Origin: Annulohypoxylon bovei var. microspora
Taxonomy: Eukaryota > Ascomycota > Sordariomycetes > Xylariales > Hypoxylaceae
Assembly: GCA_022836615.1 (NCBI GenBank)
Contig: MU405234.1
Span: 186,001-250,000, forward strand
Direction of reading: 5' to 3'
DNA: 64,000 nt
The notes under the pieces were generated by a model. The model did no database searches. It saw only the letters and a list, made by a program, of their open reading frames with translations, and had not been told where the DNA came from. Positions 11,611 to 24,102 of the stretch are shown in pieces. The stretch's first letter is position 1; each line of letters opens with the position of its first letter. A program made the translations under genes and the position numbers.

Positions 11611-12612
11611 GCTTGATTCAAAAATGGGGCCAATTGATAAAGTAGAGAGAGAGAGTCTTGGGGAATTTGAGGAGGTATATTAAATGATAGATTGAGAGAT
11701 TGGCCTTTTTGGTTAGTTGTGTGAGAAGACGGAAAATTGGCAGAATTTCAAGGGAATGTTCGTAATATTCGTGATGCTCATTAGAGGACACTTTGCACCA
11801 AGCTATTCTAATTCTATGGCGTAGCTTGCGTAGCTCAGGAGGTGTGGGGGAGCTTAACTACTCAAGAATTGGAGTAAGAATCAAGGAGAGACAACTATTG
11901 GAACCTCCTAATTCAAGTAAAAGCTTTGAAGAGCATTGGCCATGAAAGAGATTAGAAGATGAAAAAAATGAAAAATAAAAAAATACGAAGTATCAAAAGT
12001 AGATTATGCAAGGTGGACAGTTCTCAAAATTCTCAGCCTTCTCAAGTTCCCCAGAAAGGGTTGCAGGTGTAGGTAAGGTGTAACTAAACTACCTACCCGC
12101 AGAACGTTTTTAGTCTAAGCTAAACTGGAAGCTTGAAACCATCGGTACCTGAGTACTTCTTTCACGCTAACGTCACAGCAATATGTTTGAGTACATTGTA
12201 CTTAACCCCTGCTTCATATTATGGCAGGGTATAGCGAACAAGGGCGGGCAAGGCGGTAGCTGGCCGGCAAGTGCCATTGGCGTGTTCTCGATCGAGTCAA
12301 TAGAATAATTGATCGACTAAACACATGCACGGACCTTGTCTTAGTACTACTGTAGATATTTTTTGATGGATTTTTGACAGATGTCGCACATCGGTAAAAA
12401 TACGTACCGATCCCTGTGGAGCCAGATATCCTAGCCTCAATTGACTTCAATTCTTCGAACAGCTGTACGAAGTACGACGCTACAATCACCATTTCACCAT
12501 TTCACCATTTCACTTTTTTATTTCCTATGTCGTAACAATCTTCAACCCACATCTCAAAACACACAACTAAGAAATTATAAAGCACCGAGACCTGTCATGA
12601 CTTCAAGTCTAA
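11611..12612. promoter_or_regulatory. Divergent promoter region of the lectin and ALG8
   Basis: A 1.0 kb region between two genes reading outward, both in the secretory pathway. Near the ALG8 start a 9-bp unit reading roughly CACCATTTC is repeated three times (12487-12513). No further gene is visible; specific binding sites cannot be asserted. Confidence 0.55.
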
Positions 12613-14311
12613 ATGACTGAAAAATATCCTACTATTGCGCAATGCGCAATAGTTGCGACTGCATTTAAGATACTCCTCTTCCCTGCATAGTAAGTCATGT
12701 TGCACCCAGACTTTCGTGTCTTTATCGTTATAAGGAAAACCAGCGGTTAAGACTTATCTAAGCAAATCCACCGACTTTGAGGTACACCGGAACTGGCTAG
12801 CTATCACGCATAGCCTACCTGTATGGGAATGGTATTACGAAAAGACTTCGGAATGGACTCTTGACTATCCGCCATTCTTCGCATATTTCGAATGGATTCT
12901 CTCTCAAGTAGCAAAGCTGGCTGATCCAGCCATGCTTCGAGTCTACAATCTAGAATACGACAGCTGGCAGACAGTATATTTCCAAAGGTTTACCGTCATC
13001 GCTACTGAACTGATACTAGTATTTGCCCTACAATTGTATGTTTTGATAGCTTCTTGACTGTTTTGTTTGTTATACTGATGTGTAATCATAGATTCGTCGA
13101 GTCTTCACATGGAGTTACCAAGCGTGCAGCCCAAGCTGCGGCGATCTCGGTTTTCCTTTCTCCAGGTCTTCTAATCATAGACCACATCCACTTCCAGTAT
13201 AATGGAGCTATGTACGGCGTCCTGATCTTGTCCCTGGTTTTAGCCCGACACAAGTCAGGTCTCCTAGCCAGTGGACTCGTCTTCGCAGCACTACTATGCA
13301 TGAAGCATATATATCTCTATCTTGCACCGGCATATTTCGTCTATCTTCTAAGGACCTACTGTCTCTCGTCTCAGTCTATCTTTCGGATTCAGTTCCTAAA
13401 CTGCTTAAAATTAGGATCCGGCATCCTTAGCATATTTGGGTTGGCATTCGGACCATTTGCCATCATGAATCAGATCCCGCAGATTCTGAGCAGGCTCTTT
13501 CCATTTTCCCGTGGACTTTGCCATGCGTACTGGGCGCCAAACGTATGGGCTATGTATTCCTTTGTGGATCGGGTGTTGATATTTGGTGAGTCCTGTCCAA
13601 CCTATCCAACCTGTGTACGGTTCTTATTGACTCACAAAATTAGTTGCGCCGCGGTTAGGGTTGCCGGTTAAGACGGAAGCTATCAACAGTGTCACAAGGG
13701 GTTTAGTCGGAGATACAGCTTTTGCAGTGCTCCCTGAGATCACTCCTAGCATCTGCTTCGCGCTCACTCTCATCTTCCAGGCCATACCCCTGGTGAAACT
13801 CTTCTTTTATCCCAGATGGGATATCTTCATCGGCGCAGTCACTCTCTGTGGCTACTCTTCGTTCCTCTTTGGATGGCACGTTCATGAGAAAGCCATTCTT
13901 CTCGTGATAATTCCCTTCAGCTTGATTGCTCTCAAGGACCGACGGTATCTTAGTGCATTCCGTCCCTTGGCAGTATCCGGCCACGTCTCACTTTTCCCGT
14001 TACTCTTTACCCCTGCCGAGTTTCCGATCAAGACGGTCTATACAATATTCTGGCTGGTTCTATTTTTAATGGTGTTTGATCGCACAGCTCCCGCCTCGAA
14101 GCGACAGAGGTTCTTCCTTTTTGACCGTTTTACTATACTGTATGTCACAGTCAGCATACCCCTGATCGTATACTGTTCATTGGTGCATCGGATTGTATTT
14201 GGCAAGAGCTACGAATTTCTGCCCCTGATGTTCATGAGCTCATATTCGGCCATAGGAGTGGTTGGTAGCTGGGTAGGGTTCATGGTAGTATATTTCACAT
14301 CGGATACCTGA
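12613..14311 (+). CDS. ALG8: Dolichyl-P-Glc:Glc1Man9GlcNAc2-PP-dolichol alpha-1,3-glucosyltransferase (503 aa)
   Basis: Exons 12613-12689, 12763-13035, 13092-13585, 13644-14311; total 1,512 nt. This GT57-family enzyme adds the second glucose to the lipid-linked oligosaccharide in the ER lumen, before ALG10 adds the third, which allows efficient N-glycosylation. Diagnostic sequence includes KSTDFEVHRNWLAITHSLP near the N-terminus, the DYPPFFAYFEW motif, HIHFQYNG, and the ALG6/ALG8 signature FGWHVHEKA, along with about ten hydrophobic segments. The length agrees with fungal ALG8. The N-terminus is short and starts directly before the first membrane segment, as usual for the family. All introns use GTAAGT, GTATGT or GTGAGT donors. 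Confidence 0.95.
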
Positions 14312-15904
14312 ACTCGTATGGTCTTAATGCCCGATAGTTATACCTAAAGCAATTATGTATAGTTCAATGAATTGACCTGTTTTAAACCTGATCCTGGTGT
14401 TTATAGTGATACGTAGTGTTTTTCAATCACATTGAACACATGTTTATCGGAATTCCCGGATTGCTTTAATGCAAGGCAGGTGACAGGTTTTTCCTCCGTA
14501 GTCGCGTCAGGTACCTAGGGGGGTGTGGGCTGGTTCTGGTGGCAACCATACATAAGGTAGGGACTAAAAATTCCCTGCCAGACTTGCTAGTAAGGCCCAG
14601 TCTCACCAACGGCCTGCTGGTCTTAACAAACTACGCGGATACCCAAACAAAGATGTCGGAATCAACACACGATTTACAGACCAAAAAGACCAGAATTATT
14701 AAATTGGAGAAGGGGAGACTTTCTTTGGAGTTTTGCGGCATCAGCTGCATCAATGTCTCTACGCGACTCATTATAAAAGTAGGTTGTCATGACGGCAGGG
14801 GGTTGATATACGGCTGCACTCGACTTAATATTGGATAGAATTTGGTAAAATTTGCCAATTAGGTCAATAAGAGTATAGGATTCAATCTGATATATTCGGA
14901 GTTTTGTTCCGACACGTGGTTGACCTGAAATCGAGCTTGTCATGTCATTGTTGAGATCGAGGGAATTTGACATAAACTGGTCTAGATTGGACCCAGCATC
15001 TAGGGTAGTCTTTATATTGGAAGTATATTATGAGGACCTGTTGGAAAATGAGTAATTGAGTACTCATTCGAATCGTCTGAAGTAGGCGATCTGAATGAGT
15101 ATAAGAATGTTGTTGTAAAGCTATGTTGTGATATCGAAGTGAGTAGAGAGTGACGATGGGGTAGGTAGGAGTGGTTAATCTAGGTGGACACGACTTTTGA
15201 GGCCCATCCCAAATAAGCGAATAAGACCCACCTGCGGAGACAGGTTTAGCCAATGAGGAATTAAAGTTCAGTGGCTTAACACCCCCGTCATCCCGGGGTC
15301 TGGTTCTACTTCCCGCCCGCCATACATAAGGTACCTGAGAGTAGCGTTCCCCTTCTTCCTCCTTTGCCCTTCCGCCTTATTATTTTTAGTCGACCTTACT
15401 TCTCCTCCCCCGTCTCCGTCTTCTTCAAAACTTTTCTACCTTACAACAACAACTAATCTTGTCGCGTCCGCCATTCTCTAGCTTTTCTCTAAGCTACAAC
15501 CACCACCAGCTCAACGAAACTGGATTATGCACCCAAGTCTCGACGCGTCTTACACAATTCTAACCGCGTCCCAGCTATCAAATAATTTGACCATTTCCCA
15601 ACTTCACATGTAAGTCTCTCTCCCGCCCCATCACACCCTACCCCTACCCACGATCTTAACTTGCGCTTCCCGCGCCGTCACCTACGCTTTTCACTTTTTT
15701 TCACGCTCCACCAATTTCACAACAACACATCACCCAACTTTTACCACCACTTAAAATTCTTTCACCTTATCCATCGCGTCGCCCACGAAATCCACTTATA
15801 ACCACTTATACATGGTATGCGATCCGGAAGGCTGACTTTCAGCCTTGCAGGGTTTATCCTGCGGCTAGTTAACAATCTTGGATTTTCCTTCGCCGGCAGG
15901 CACA
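14312..15904. other. Intergenic region and 5' leader of ITC1
   Basis: A 1.6 kb stretch. 14,540-15,260 contains only short frames with no recognised product. From about 15,350 the plus strand becomes C/T-rich, consistent with promoter and 5' leader of the following gene. GGTACCTA motifs occur at about 14,510 and 15,330. Confidence 0.45.
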
Positions 15905-18900
15905 ATGGTAAGCGATGAACGGAGCAATTGTGTAGTATGGAAACAGCTATTGATACTTTATAGGTCCTCTTTAAACGCAAGCCGGTGCAGTTTCTGCAAA
16001 CCCCGCCGGTTGACGATGAATCTGCAGAGGCAAGTATACCTACATATAATAATGTTACACAATTATGCACATCCCCACTAACAACATCTTTGTAGGTATG
16101 GTGTATTCACCAGACAGGTGAAATCTTCGTTACTTACGAAGAATATCTTAATCGGTAAGTATATAGCTACCTAAATTTGAACTCTTGAACTGTTATAATG
16201 TTACGTATGTATGCTAACTCTTTAACAGCATGGATTTTTATAACCAGGTTTGTATCTTGACTAACCCTCTATTATCCCTTGAGTTATTAGCTGACCCATA
16301 TCTAGCCACGCTTTATCTGTCAGATAACTGGTCACTCCGGTCTGACGTTCTTCGAAGCCTTGAAGAGTGAGGTAGGTGTTTTGCAAATCTTCTTAATGTG
16401 TATGTATATCGTCGCATCTCTAACTAGTAGAATAGCACAATGGTGCTCAAGAGGTCGAACAGGCCTTCCCAGAAGCTCTGAAGGCCCCGGTTTTGCGCCG
16501 AGTCCAATTTCAGACAATTTCACGAATCGATACACTAGTCGACATGGTTTACGACGAGTTCAAGGCAGATTACTACCCGGGTGAAGTGGTGATGATACAA
16601 TCGCCGACTGGTGAACGTTCGACAGGAACTGTGAGGGATAAGGCTCGTCTCGGCAGTAAGGTGCTACCAGATGGAACCCTTACACAGCCGTTCTCGCGTT
16701 ATATGATAAGCGTCGGGGGTCGACACGAGCAGGAAGTTGCAGTGGATGGTGGTCAGATCTACCGGGATAGAAAGATCTTTACTAAGTCGGTCCTTCGATC
16801 TTTTATTAAGAAGACCGTCACTCGAGAAGCGTGGACTGGTGCACCTTGGTTGGTTAAGCACGACGTAGCCGCGCAATACCATATCGATACCCGAGTACCG
16901 CCCCATCTCAGGTACGACAACAAGTTGCTGGAGCGAAAGCAGCATCAAGCACAAAAGAAAGCATCGCACCCGATCAACGGAGTACAAGAGATGAATGGAA
17001 TGGGTGCTTCTTTCCAGAACTTTGGCCCGGCTCGATTACCAGAGTTGAAGCCTGCGCCGAAGAGCCACAAGGCAGCCAAGAATCATCACAGCGAGCCCCC
17101 GCATCAAGACCACGAAAGTCTTCACGATACCTCGATGTATCTTGCTCAGAACCATGGTCCACTTCCGCCGGTACCAGGAAACAATCCTTTCCACTTCCCT
17201 GTTTCCTTTCGAAACAGCATGCCTCCTCCACCTTTGATCGCTCACCCACAACCAGAAGCACCACCTCCGCCTCCTCCTATCAAGTATCCTATCGAGGACT
17301 TACAGCTTGAGCCACGTGACGATTATGTTCGCCCAACGCTGAAATTCATGTGCAGCGATCCGCCCGAGGGTGTTGTTGATAGCGGTGCTAGAAACGACAA
17401 GATCCTGATGAAATCGATTGGACCGCTATTAGAGACCTGGGTCACTTTAAACGTCTTCTGCGAAGTGTACAAGCTCGACTCCTTTACCTTCGACGACTTT
17501 GTGGAGGCGATGGAAATTGGCAAGGATGATACCCCTTGTCAACTATTTACCGAGATCCACTGCGCACTTCTGAAACAGATAGTTAGCTCTGAGCAGGACG
17601 GTGGTAAACTTTTGGTGGATCTACCAGATCTCGACGAGGATGAGGACGATGATCCGGATGAGAGTACGGCTCCAAGTCCTGAGCCGGAGCCCGAACCGAA
17701 GCCATCAGGACGTGCCACTAGAAGTAGTCTAGCGAAACTGGAAGCGGAACGAATGAAGGCCGAGGCTGCTGCAGCAGAAAAGACTCCCGAGCCGCAGATC
17801 AAGCATCGTGCTCAGGATGCCTTAACTAGCTTTGACTGGATCGAGCAATTGAAGGATCGCAGTTTCCAGGATGGCGGTTGGGAGCTGATCATGGTTGGAC
17901 TCCTACACCAGCTATCTAAGAACCCACGATATACTGAGGCCTGTGAGGAGTTGCTAGCTCACCTTGTGCCTCCCGAAATCGAGCCTAGCCAGGGGACAGT
18001 TAAGCAGCAGTACAACGAGCTTGACCTTAATCTCCGTATCTCTGCTCTTCAGATAATATGCCTCTTGACTATCGACACCAAGGCTTTCCGCGGGTATATG
18101 GATGAGTGCGGCGAGACAATGACAGGTTACCGGAAGGAGAAGATCGAGTGGCAAAGGCAGCGAAAGCAAGCGTATGTCAAGAATTTCCTTTAATATTATC
18201 TAGGGTTTTTTTACTAACTTATTTCACAGCGTTGAGGACTTGAAGGGTCTCAACGATCAGCGCAAGATCCTCCTCCCGGAAAACATGCCGCCCTCGCCAC
18301 CGGCAGAGGAAGTCGAGGTCGCAAAGACTAACGGCGACGTCAAGATGGCCGATGCTGACGAGTCTCCTGAAGAGCCGAGCGAAGAGGCCGGGGACAGTGA
18401 CATAGATGTCAATGCCCGCCGAAACACTCGACGAGGTGGTAATCGTGCTGCGGAGCGCCAGCGTAAGCGTGAGGAGCAAGAGCGCAAGAAGGAAGCCGAG
18501 TTGGCCGCGGCCGCCAAGATGCCTAAGCAGTCCAAGCAATTCGTGAGGGTACTCAAGGATATCCAGAAGAAGCAAGATACTATCAAGAAGTGCGAAGATG
18601 AGATTGCGATCATCGACAACGATCTTCGAGAAGCGGATTGTGCCCGAACACGAGTTCTCGGTAAAGATCGATTCTGGAATCGATACTACTGGTTCGAGCG
18701 CAACGGTATGCCTTACGGCGGGTTGCCTACCAGTTCAACGGCCGATGCTGGCTACGCGAACGGCTGCATCTGGGTTCAAGGTCCTGTTGACATGGAACGA
18801 GAGGGCTATATAGATATGCCCGAGGAATTCCAGGAGGAGTATAAGGCCAGATTCAAGATGACGGTACCCCAAAGAAAGAAGATGGAGGAGGGCCGTACTA

Positions 18901-19298
18901 GCGTATTCAACGCGACCCAGTGGGGTTATTATTCCGAACCTGGCGAGGTGGATTCGCTCCTGAACTGGCTCGATCCCCGAGGTTTCAACGAATCGAAACT
19001 TCGAAAGGAGATCCTTAGCTACAAGGACAAAATCGTTGCGCATATGGAGAACCGAACGAAATATCTCGGCTCGGCAGACGAGGAGGATGATAGGGAACAG
19101 GTCAAGGATAACAGCAAGGGGGAATCTAAACGAATGACTACCCGGACGAAAACGCAGACAACTCCGGAGCCCACCAACTTCCGTTGCCTCAACTGGTCTA
19201 ACAACGTCGCCGTCGACGAGCTTGGCCACCTCCATAGCGAGCCGCCCCCGCCACCGAAGGCCAAGGGGCGCAAGGCAGCACGCAAGGGCCGGAACTAA
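15905..19298 (+). CDS. ITC1: ISWI chromatin-remodelling partner, Itc1/Acf1 type (WAC-DDT-WHIM, 1,005 aa)
   Basis: Seven exons: 15905-15907 (start codon only), 15964-16029, 16096-16154, 16229-16247, 16306-16371, 16436-18171, 18230-19298; total 3,018 nt. The WAC domain covers about residues 2-130 and only appears when the small 5' exons are joined (VLFKRKPV, IHQTGEIFVTYEEYL, FICQITGHSGLTFFEALKSE). The DDT domain is at about 398-460 (LLETWVTLNVFCEVYKLDSF) and a WHIM/WSD segment at about 780-830 (DRFWNRYYWF). Between them lie acidic and proline-rich linkers. Such proteins bind the ISWI ATPase and direct nucleosome spacing and gene repression. Intron 2 (16030-16095) has a GC-AG junction with donor GCAAGT; intron 1 follows the ATG immediately. 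Upstream non-coding 5' exons cannot be excluded. Confidence 0.92.
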
Positions 19299-20966
19299 GC
19301 TGCTCCCAATACCATCTTTGGGTAGTACATTTAGTAGTCTTGCAACGAGATCACGACGAAATTTGTGTAGGACGGTTAATCAGGTTCGGCTCTCAGCACA
19401 GTACATACATTTCACATTCACGCAAGAGACAAAGATGTTACGAACGCAACGCAACGCAACGCAAAAAGGCGGCTTTTTTTTCCTTTTTTTTTTATTTTTA
19501 CTCTCCCATACACATGAGTTTTTAGAGTGGTCAACGAGTAGAGAAAATCTTTTTCCAGGCTGGCATGGCGTTTAAGGGGGGAGGGGAACTAAGGCGTCTA
19601 CTAGGGGGCTGACTACGGCAAAGGGGGCGAAGGGGGAGGCGAACTGACTGCAACTACTACTACTACTACTACTTCTTCTCTTCTCTGCATGTGATACGAA
19701 TCAATAGACCCTTCTGCTACGGGGTGGATGACTTTCTTCGGCAAAGCAAAGCAAATTGGCATTGCGGTGAGGGGGTAGGGGCGGAAGGGGAGTGAGTGGT
19801 GTTGGAGGGCATACCCGTTAATGTACATATGGCAGAGGCGCAGAGAGAGGCCGGGGACGGTGTTGATAATTAATGCTCTTGCCAGACTCGACAGTCTGCA
19901 AGAGAACTGTTGGAAATGCAGCCTTTTAACTGCTGTCAATATGCTTGTGTTTTGCCATGTTGTGGCTCGTGATGTCTGCTGCTTTTGATCTACCTAGGTA
20001 CCATCATGCAGCCAAGTCGTGACATTCATTAAGATCTTACCTAAGCATACTAGGGTATTAGAACATCCTAAGTTAGCCTAGTAAACTGATTTTGTTTTTC
20101 GCTAATAATGTACCTATGTAGAACCATTGAACATCTATAATTTTCATCGGTAATAATTAACATGTCACATAAAAGAACTACAATGTAATACATAAACAAT
20201 TAAGACCATACAGTATGTGTTGCGAGACGCTTGAGCCTCTAAAGCGAGTTTATTTATCTGCAAAAGCCACTACATACACGCATCATAGCCTTTTTCCTGG
20301 CGGCGATGCCCCGATGCCCTATGTCAGATCAGTGTGATGTGAAGAAAGCTGCCTCACAAGATAATGCCAGAGAACATAGAAAAGTGGGAGTATGAAAAGA
20401 ACGGGTATCTTTAGTAGACGGGATGGGCCATCTCATCTTCCTTTCTTAACCCCCTGAGAACCATTATTCGTCGTTTCGGTTGTAATGTTGTACTTCGCAC
20501 ATTCGTCGTGCAGTAAATAGAAAGGAGAATGACTGTTCATGGCTTCCGCAAAATCAAGTCGTTGCTACACATTTGTTTTCCGCAAATGTCTTTGTTTTCT
20601 CCTTGCTACTGGGTGGCTGTCATGCCTGTGGTGTGGGATTGTTGTTCCGCGATGAGAAAACTAATTATCCTCATGCATTAGGTCGAGGTGTATCAAGTCG
20701 AGTGTACTCACGAAATTGCGAAATGACTACTCTCGCAAACTATTATGTCAGTATCGATGTAAACTGGTGTGGTGTCAACTGCAGCAGATCAGTCGGCATC
20801 CATCCATCCAAGTGGATCCAAATGGACTTCTGTAGAGGCGGAATAGAAGTCGGTCTCGAAGAAATCGGGTAAGGTTGCATAGCACTCAACCTGCAGCAGC
20901 AGTAGCTGATGCTTGCAGATTGGTCTGCGATCGCTTCGCTGGCGGGGGGTTGCCCTGAAGAGTGAG
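19299..20966. other. Convergent intergenic region
   Basis: Between ITC1 (+) and PAP1 (-). It holds poly-T and poly-A tracts, a CTA trinucleotide run at 19653-19673, and a CCTAGGTACC motif near 19,993. Open frames here, including one at 20573-20872, show no domain, and I do not call them. Confidence 0.45.
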
Positions 20967-23122
20967 TTAGTTAAAGGTCTTCCTGGAGAGTGAAGGAGTT
21001 GTCTTGGATATCCCGGCAATAATCGCGGTATTGGCCATCCTCCACTTAGCTCTACATACTTCGGACGAAGCATTGCGCTTCATTGCGACCGCCCTCTTAA
21101 GGGGCCGCGTGGGCTTAACTTCGCCTGGCTCGAAAACGTCGTCGGGAAGATTCGTGCTATAGATTATTAGTCAACTAGAAGGGTACGTCGTTTGGTAAAG
21201 ACTTACTTCTTCACGTGCTGAACGCTCAAGTAGTTGAGCTTTGATTCGTACTTTTCCCATTGACCACACATGGATTTGAATGCATCGACTTGGTAAGATA
21301 AGTTCAATGACTTGGCACCTAGCACGTCATCAAGCTTAGGTTAGGAATCACAAAGAAGTGCTTGCCAGCTGAAAAAGAAAGAAAGAAAAAGCCCATCATG
21401 CATATAAAACAGGGGGAGAGAATGACACTTACCTTCAGCAAGCTCAAGGCCTACGTAATGAGTGGTGGTGTAAATCTTGGTCCCGAGTACGGGTGCGTCG
21501 GCGATGTCCTCAATCTTCATATTCTGATCTTCAGGATCGGATTTGATGGCAGCGTCTAGTTGACCATTCTCCTGCTCAGCTCCAGGATTCGATTCTGTCT
21601 TGATTTCTGTCTTGACATCAACACCATTCTCCTTCTTCACCTCAGAGTCATTTTGGTCATCCTCATCTTGGACTCGATAAGTTAAGCTTCCATTCTGCAC
21701 CTCTTCGGTTTCCTGGTCATTCTTGACTATGTGTGCTCTCTCGTAGCCTTTGTTGAAGGGGCGTGCAATAGCGACGGAATCTACCCTATCTAGATCGCCT
21801 ACTAGAACACGGACTTTCGATTCCACAAAGCCTGACCATATCTTGTGCGCCTCCTTGGTGGTGCTAGTCGCAATTACTGCTAGGTAATACTTGTGATCTG
21901 TAGTGAAGAATGTATGCTTTACGAACAGATCCTTCCACGCAAGTTTGCCGGCTCGTATCTTGTTAGTAAGGTCAAAGCCACGTTCAAGCTCACGCTGTAT
22001 GATAGCCATAGTAGAGTGTGTGATGTTGAAGGTAGCACACATCTGCGGGTAAGCTGGCGTGATAACGGGCATCAAGTGGTAGCTATCACTCTTGTAAATC
22101 TGTAGCTAGTTAGCCTGGCGGATATTTTAATTTTGTAGGGCAGAGTAGGAGGGTGCTGACCTTAGGATTCCAGACACGGACGTTGAGCGGACCGTCCTCG
22201 ATTTTCTTCAGCTGTACAGGCTGAGGCCAATGCCAGGCTTTCATGATCTGGAAGAACTTGGCAACAATAGTAGCACTGGCGGCTCTTGGATAGAGTTGAC
22301 AGACTCGTGCTACCATCATAGCCCATACTACACCACCCGGGAATCCGATAATGTTAGCGTAGATGGCGCGACGCTGAGCCCATAGCTTGATGGCTCGGAG
22401 GGCGAGGCGGAAGGTGCTCTGCTCTGGAACGAGGTTAAGAATCTCCTTAGTAACCCTAGTCCCGTTCAGAGAACGGAGCTCGCGATCGTCTAAACCGCGC
22501 AGAAACTCGTTGTTAGTCAAGTTAAGCTGGCCATGAGGTGGGAATTGCTTCAGGGTAGCAATTCGCGAAAAGATCAAATCGATGCTGATTCCCCAGTATT
22601 CGAATTTGATGATAGGTACGAACGCATCCTCGACGGCAGTTAGATCTGTCACTGCACCCTTAGGAGCCATCTCTTCAAGTAGGGAAGGGAAGTATTTGAA
22701 ATAGTCATCACGCGTAACATATTTGGGAGCCGTAACGAGGGTATCGATATCGGAACCAGGACCATAGACACCTAGGCAATAACTTCCATAGGTGAAAACT
22801 TCTCCGCGGGCGTCTCGGATAAGGACCTCATTTTTGGGTTCCTTCTCTTTTGCTACTCGGCGCACAAACTCGTCGGCGATTCGTTGAATATCGGCAAGAA
22901 CTCTCTCTCTAGTAGAATAATTTTTGTTAGTAAGATTTAGCCAGCAATTGGTATCATTGACTCGTTCTCAACTTACCTCTTCTTAGTTTCGGCAGCAGAT
23001 TCGAATGTATCTTGTCGTCTCAGTTCCTCCAATAGTAGATGGGTAGAGTGCGTCTCAGCAGCTGTGGGAAGTGCGGTTGCGATCGGGGGAGTAATCCCCC
23101 AGATCTGCTCCGTGTTCTCCAT
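20967..23122 (-). CDS. PAP1: Poly(A) polymerase (620 aa)
   Basis: Five exons on the minus strand: 22977-23122, 22161-22908, 21433-22099, 21207-21318, 20967-21156; total 1,863 nt. The enzyme adds poly(A) tails to nuclear pre-mRNA as part of the cleavage and polyadenylation factor. The N-terminus MENTEQIWGITPPI matches the family. The nucleotidyltransferase motif GSYCLGVYGPGSDIDTL lies at about 88-105 and supplies two catalytic Asp residues; the third is in ISIDLIFSR near 155. The central domain (WAQRRAIYANIIGFPGGVVW) and the RNA-binding C-terminal domain (HLMPVITPAYPQMCATFNIT) are present. A charged acidic stretch (about 450-500) interrupts the C-terminal domain, and the last exon is lysine/arginine-rich. 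The exact 3' end of the last exon is less certain than the rest. Confidence 0.94.
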
Positions 23123-24102
23123 GTCGCGAGAGCGGAAAGGGTTAAGGGTTAACTGAATTAAATGTTGGGTACTAAGGAGGATGTTTAAAAGTGGACAATG
23201 ATTCGGTAGTTATGTAAAGATTAAAAGAAGGAATGCAGTGCTACATTAACACGGTGGGTAGTGGTAGTTGTGGTAATTTTGGTGGTTTGGTGGTTTGGAA
23301 CGACTGGAAGTTGATCGCGTCTCCCAGGGTGCGGCATCGATCGTCACTTCAAACGATCCAATGACGCTGCCATGGGTATCGTCGGGGTGTTCGAGGGGTC
23401 GTTAATTACAATGGCCTAGGCAAACGCCACAAGACGCCTAGACTCGAAGCATGTGAAGTGTAAAGTGTATCACGAAGAAAAACAAGAGAAAGGGACGTGA
23501 CGATGGGAATCGATGTTTTTTTTTGGTTGGATGATGACCATGAAATGGAGGATGGAGAAAATACCTAGTACGCAGTTGAGAGTTCACTTAGTCATCTACC
23601 TGGTACTACATTAAATGGGCAGGGTGGGTTCCGAATTAAACTTTCAATCTATCGATAGCGCGCGCCAATATTAGTACTAGCCGTTAGCCAACTTCCAGTT
23701 GAGTGGAACCCTACACCAACAAAAATTCAAGTAAATAGGTAGGTACATACATATGTACCTAATTATGTATGTACCGAAGTACTTTCATAGGCCAGAACAT
23801 TCAAGATAAATGCTGCCCAAGATTTCTTCTATAAGAAATAGAAGATATCGTTCGATTCAAAGTGAGATGCTCTTGCGTTTCCTATCATTTTAAGTCTGTT
23901 CCCCTGAGTCAATTGCTCCTAGGCAAATCAACCTTACTTAGGTATCTACTCACCTACATAGCTGCATACATGTAGCAAGTTACTTTTCTACTCCATTATA
24001 AAAAAAAATCGAGGCAGTATTAAAAGTTGGGTGTATTTGGCAAGGCCAGCACTATCTTGTGAGTAGAGTTACTACTAAATCACTTCGTACAATTATGGTA
24101 TC
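23123..24102. other. Intergenic region between tandem minus-strand genes
   Basis: Promoter of PAP1 (right of 23122) and 3' flank of the septin-like gene. A CATAC/GTACATA-rich stretch with GGTAGGTACATACATATG lies near 23,740-23,775. No gene recognised. Confidence 0.45.

Noticed and set aside
20573..20872. 99-codon plus-strand frame with a hydrophobic start
   Set aside because: It looked like a small secreted protein, but after the hydrophobic start the rest shows no conserved pattern and it lies at the 3' flank of PAP1. Evidence is too thin.
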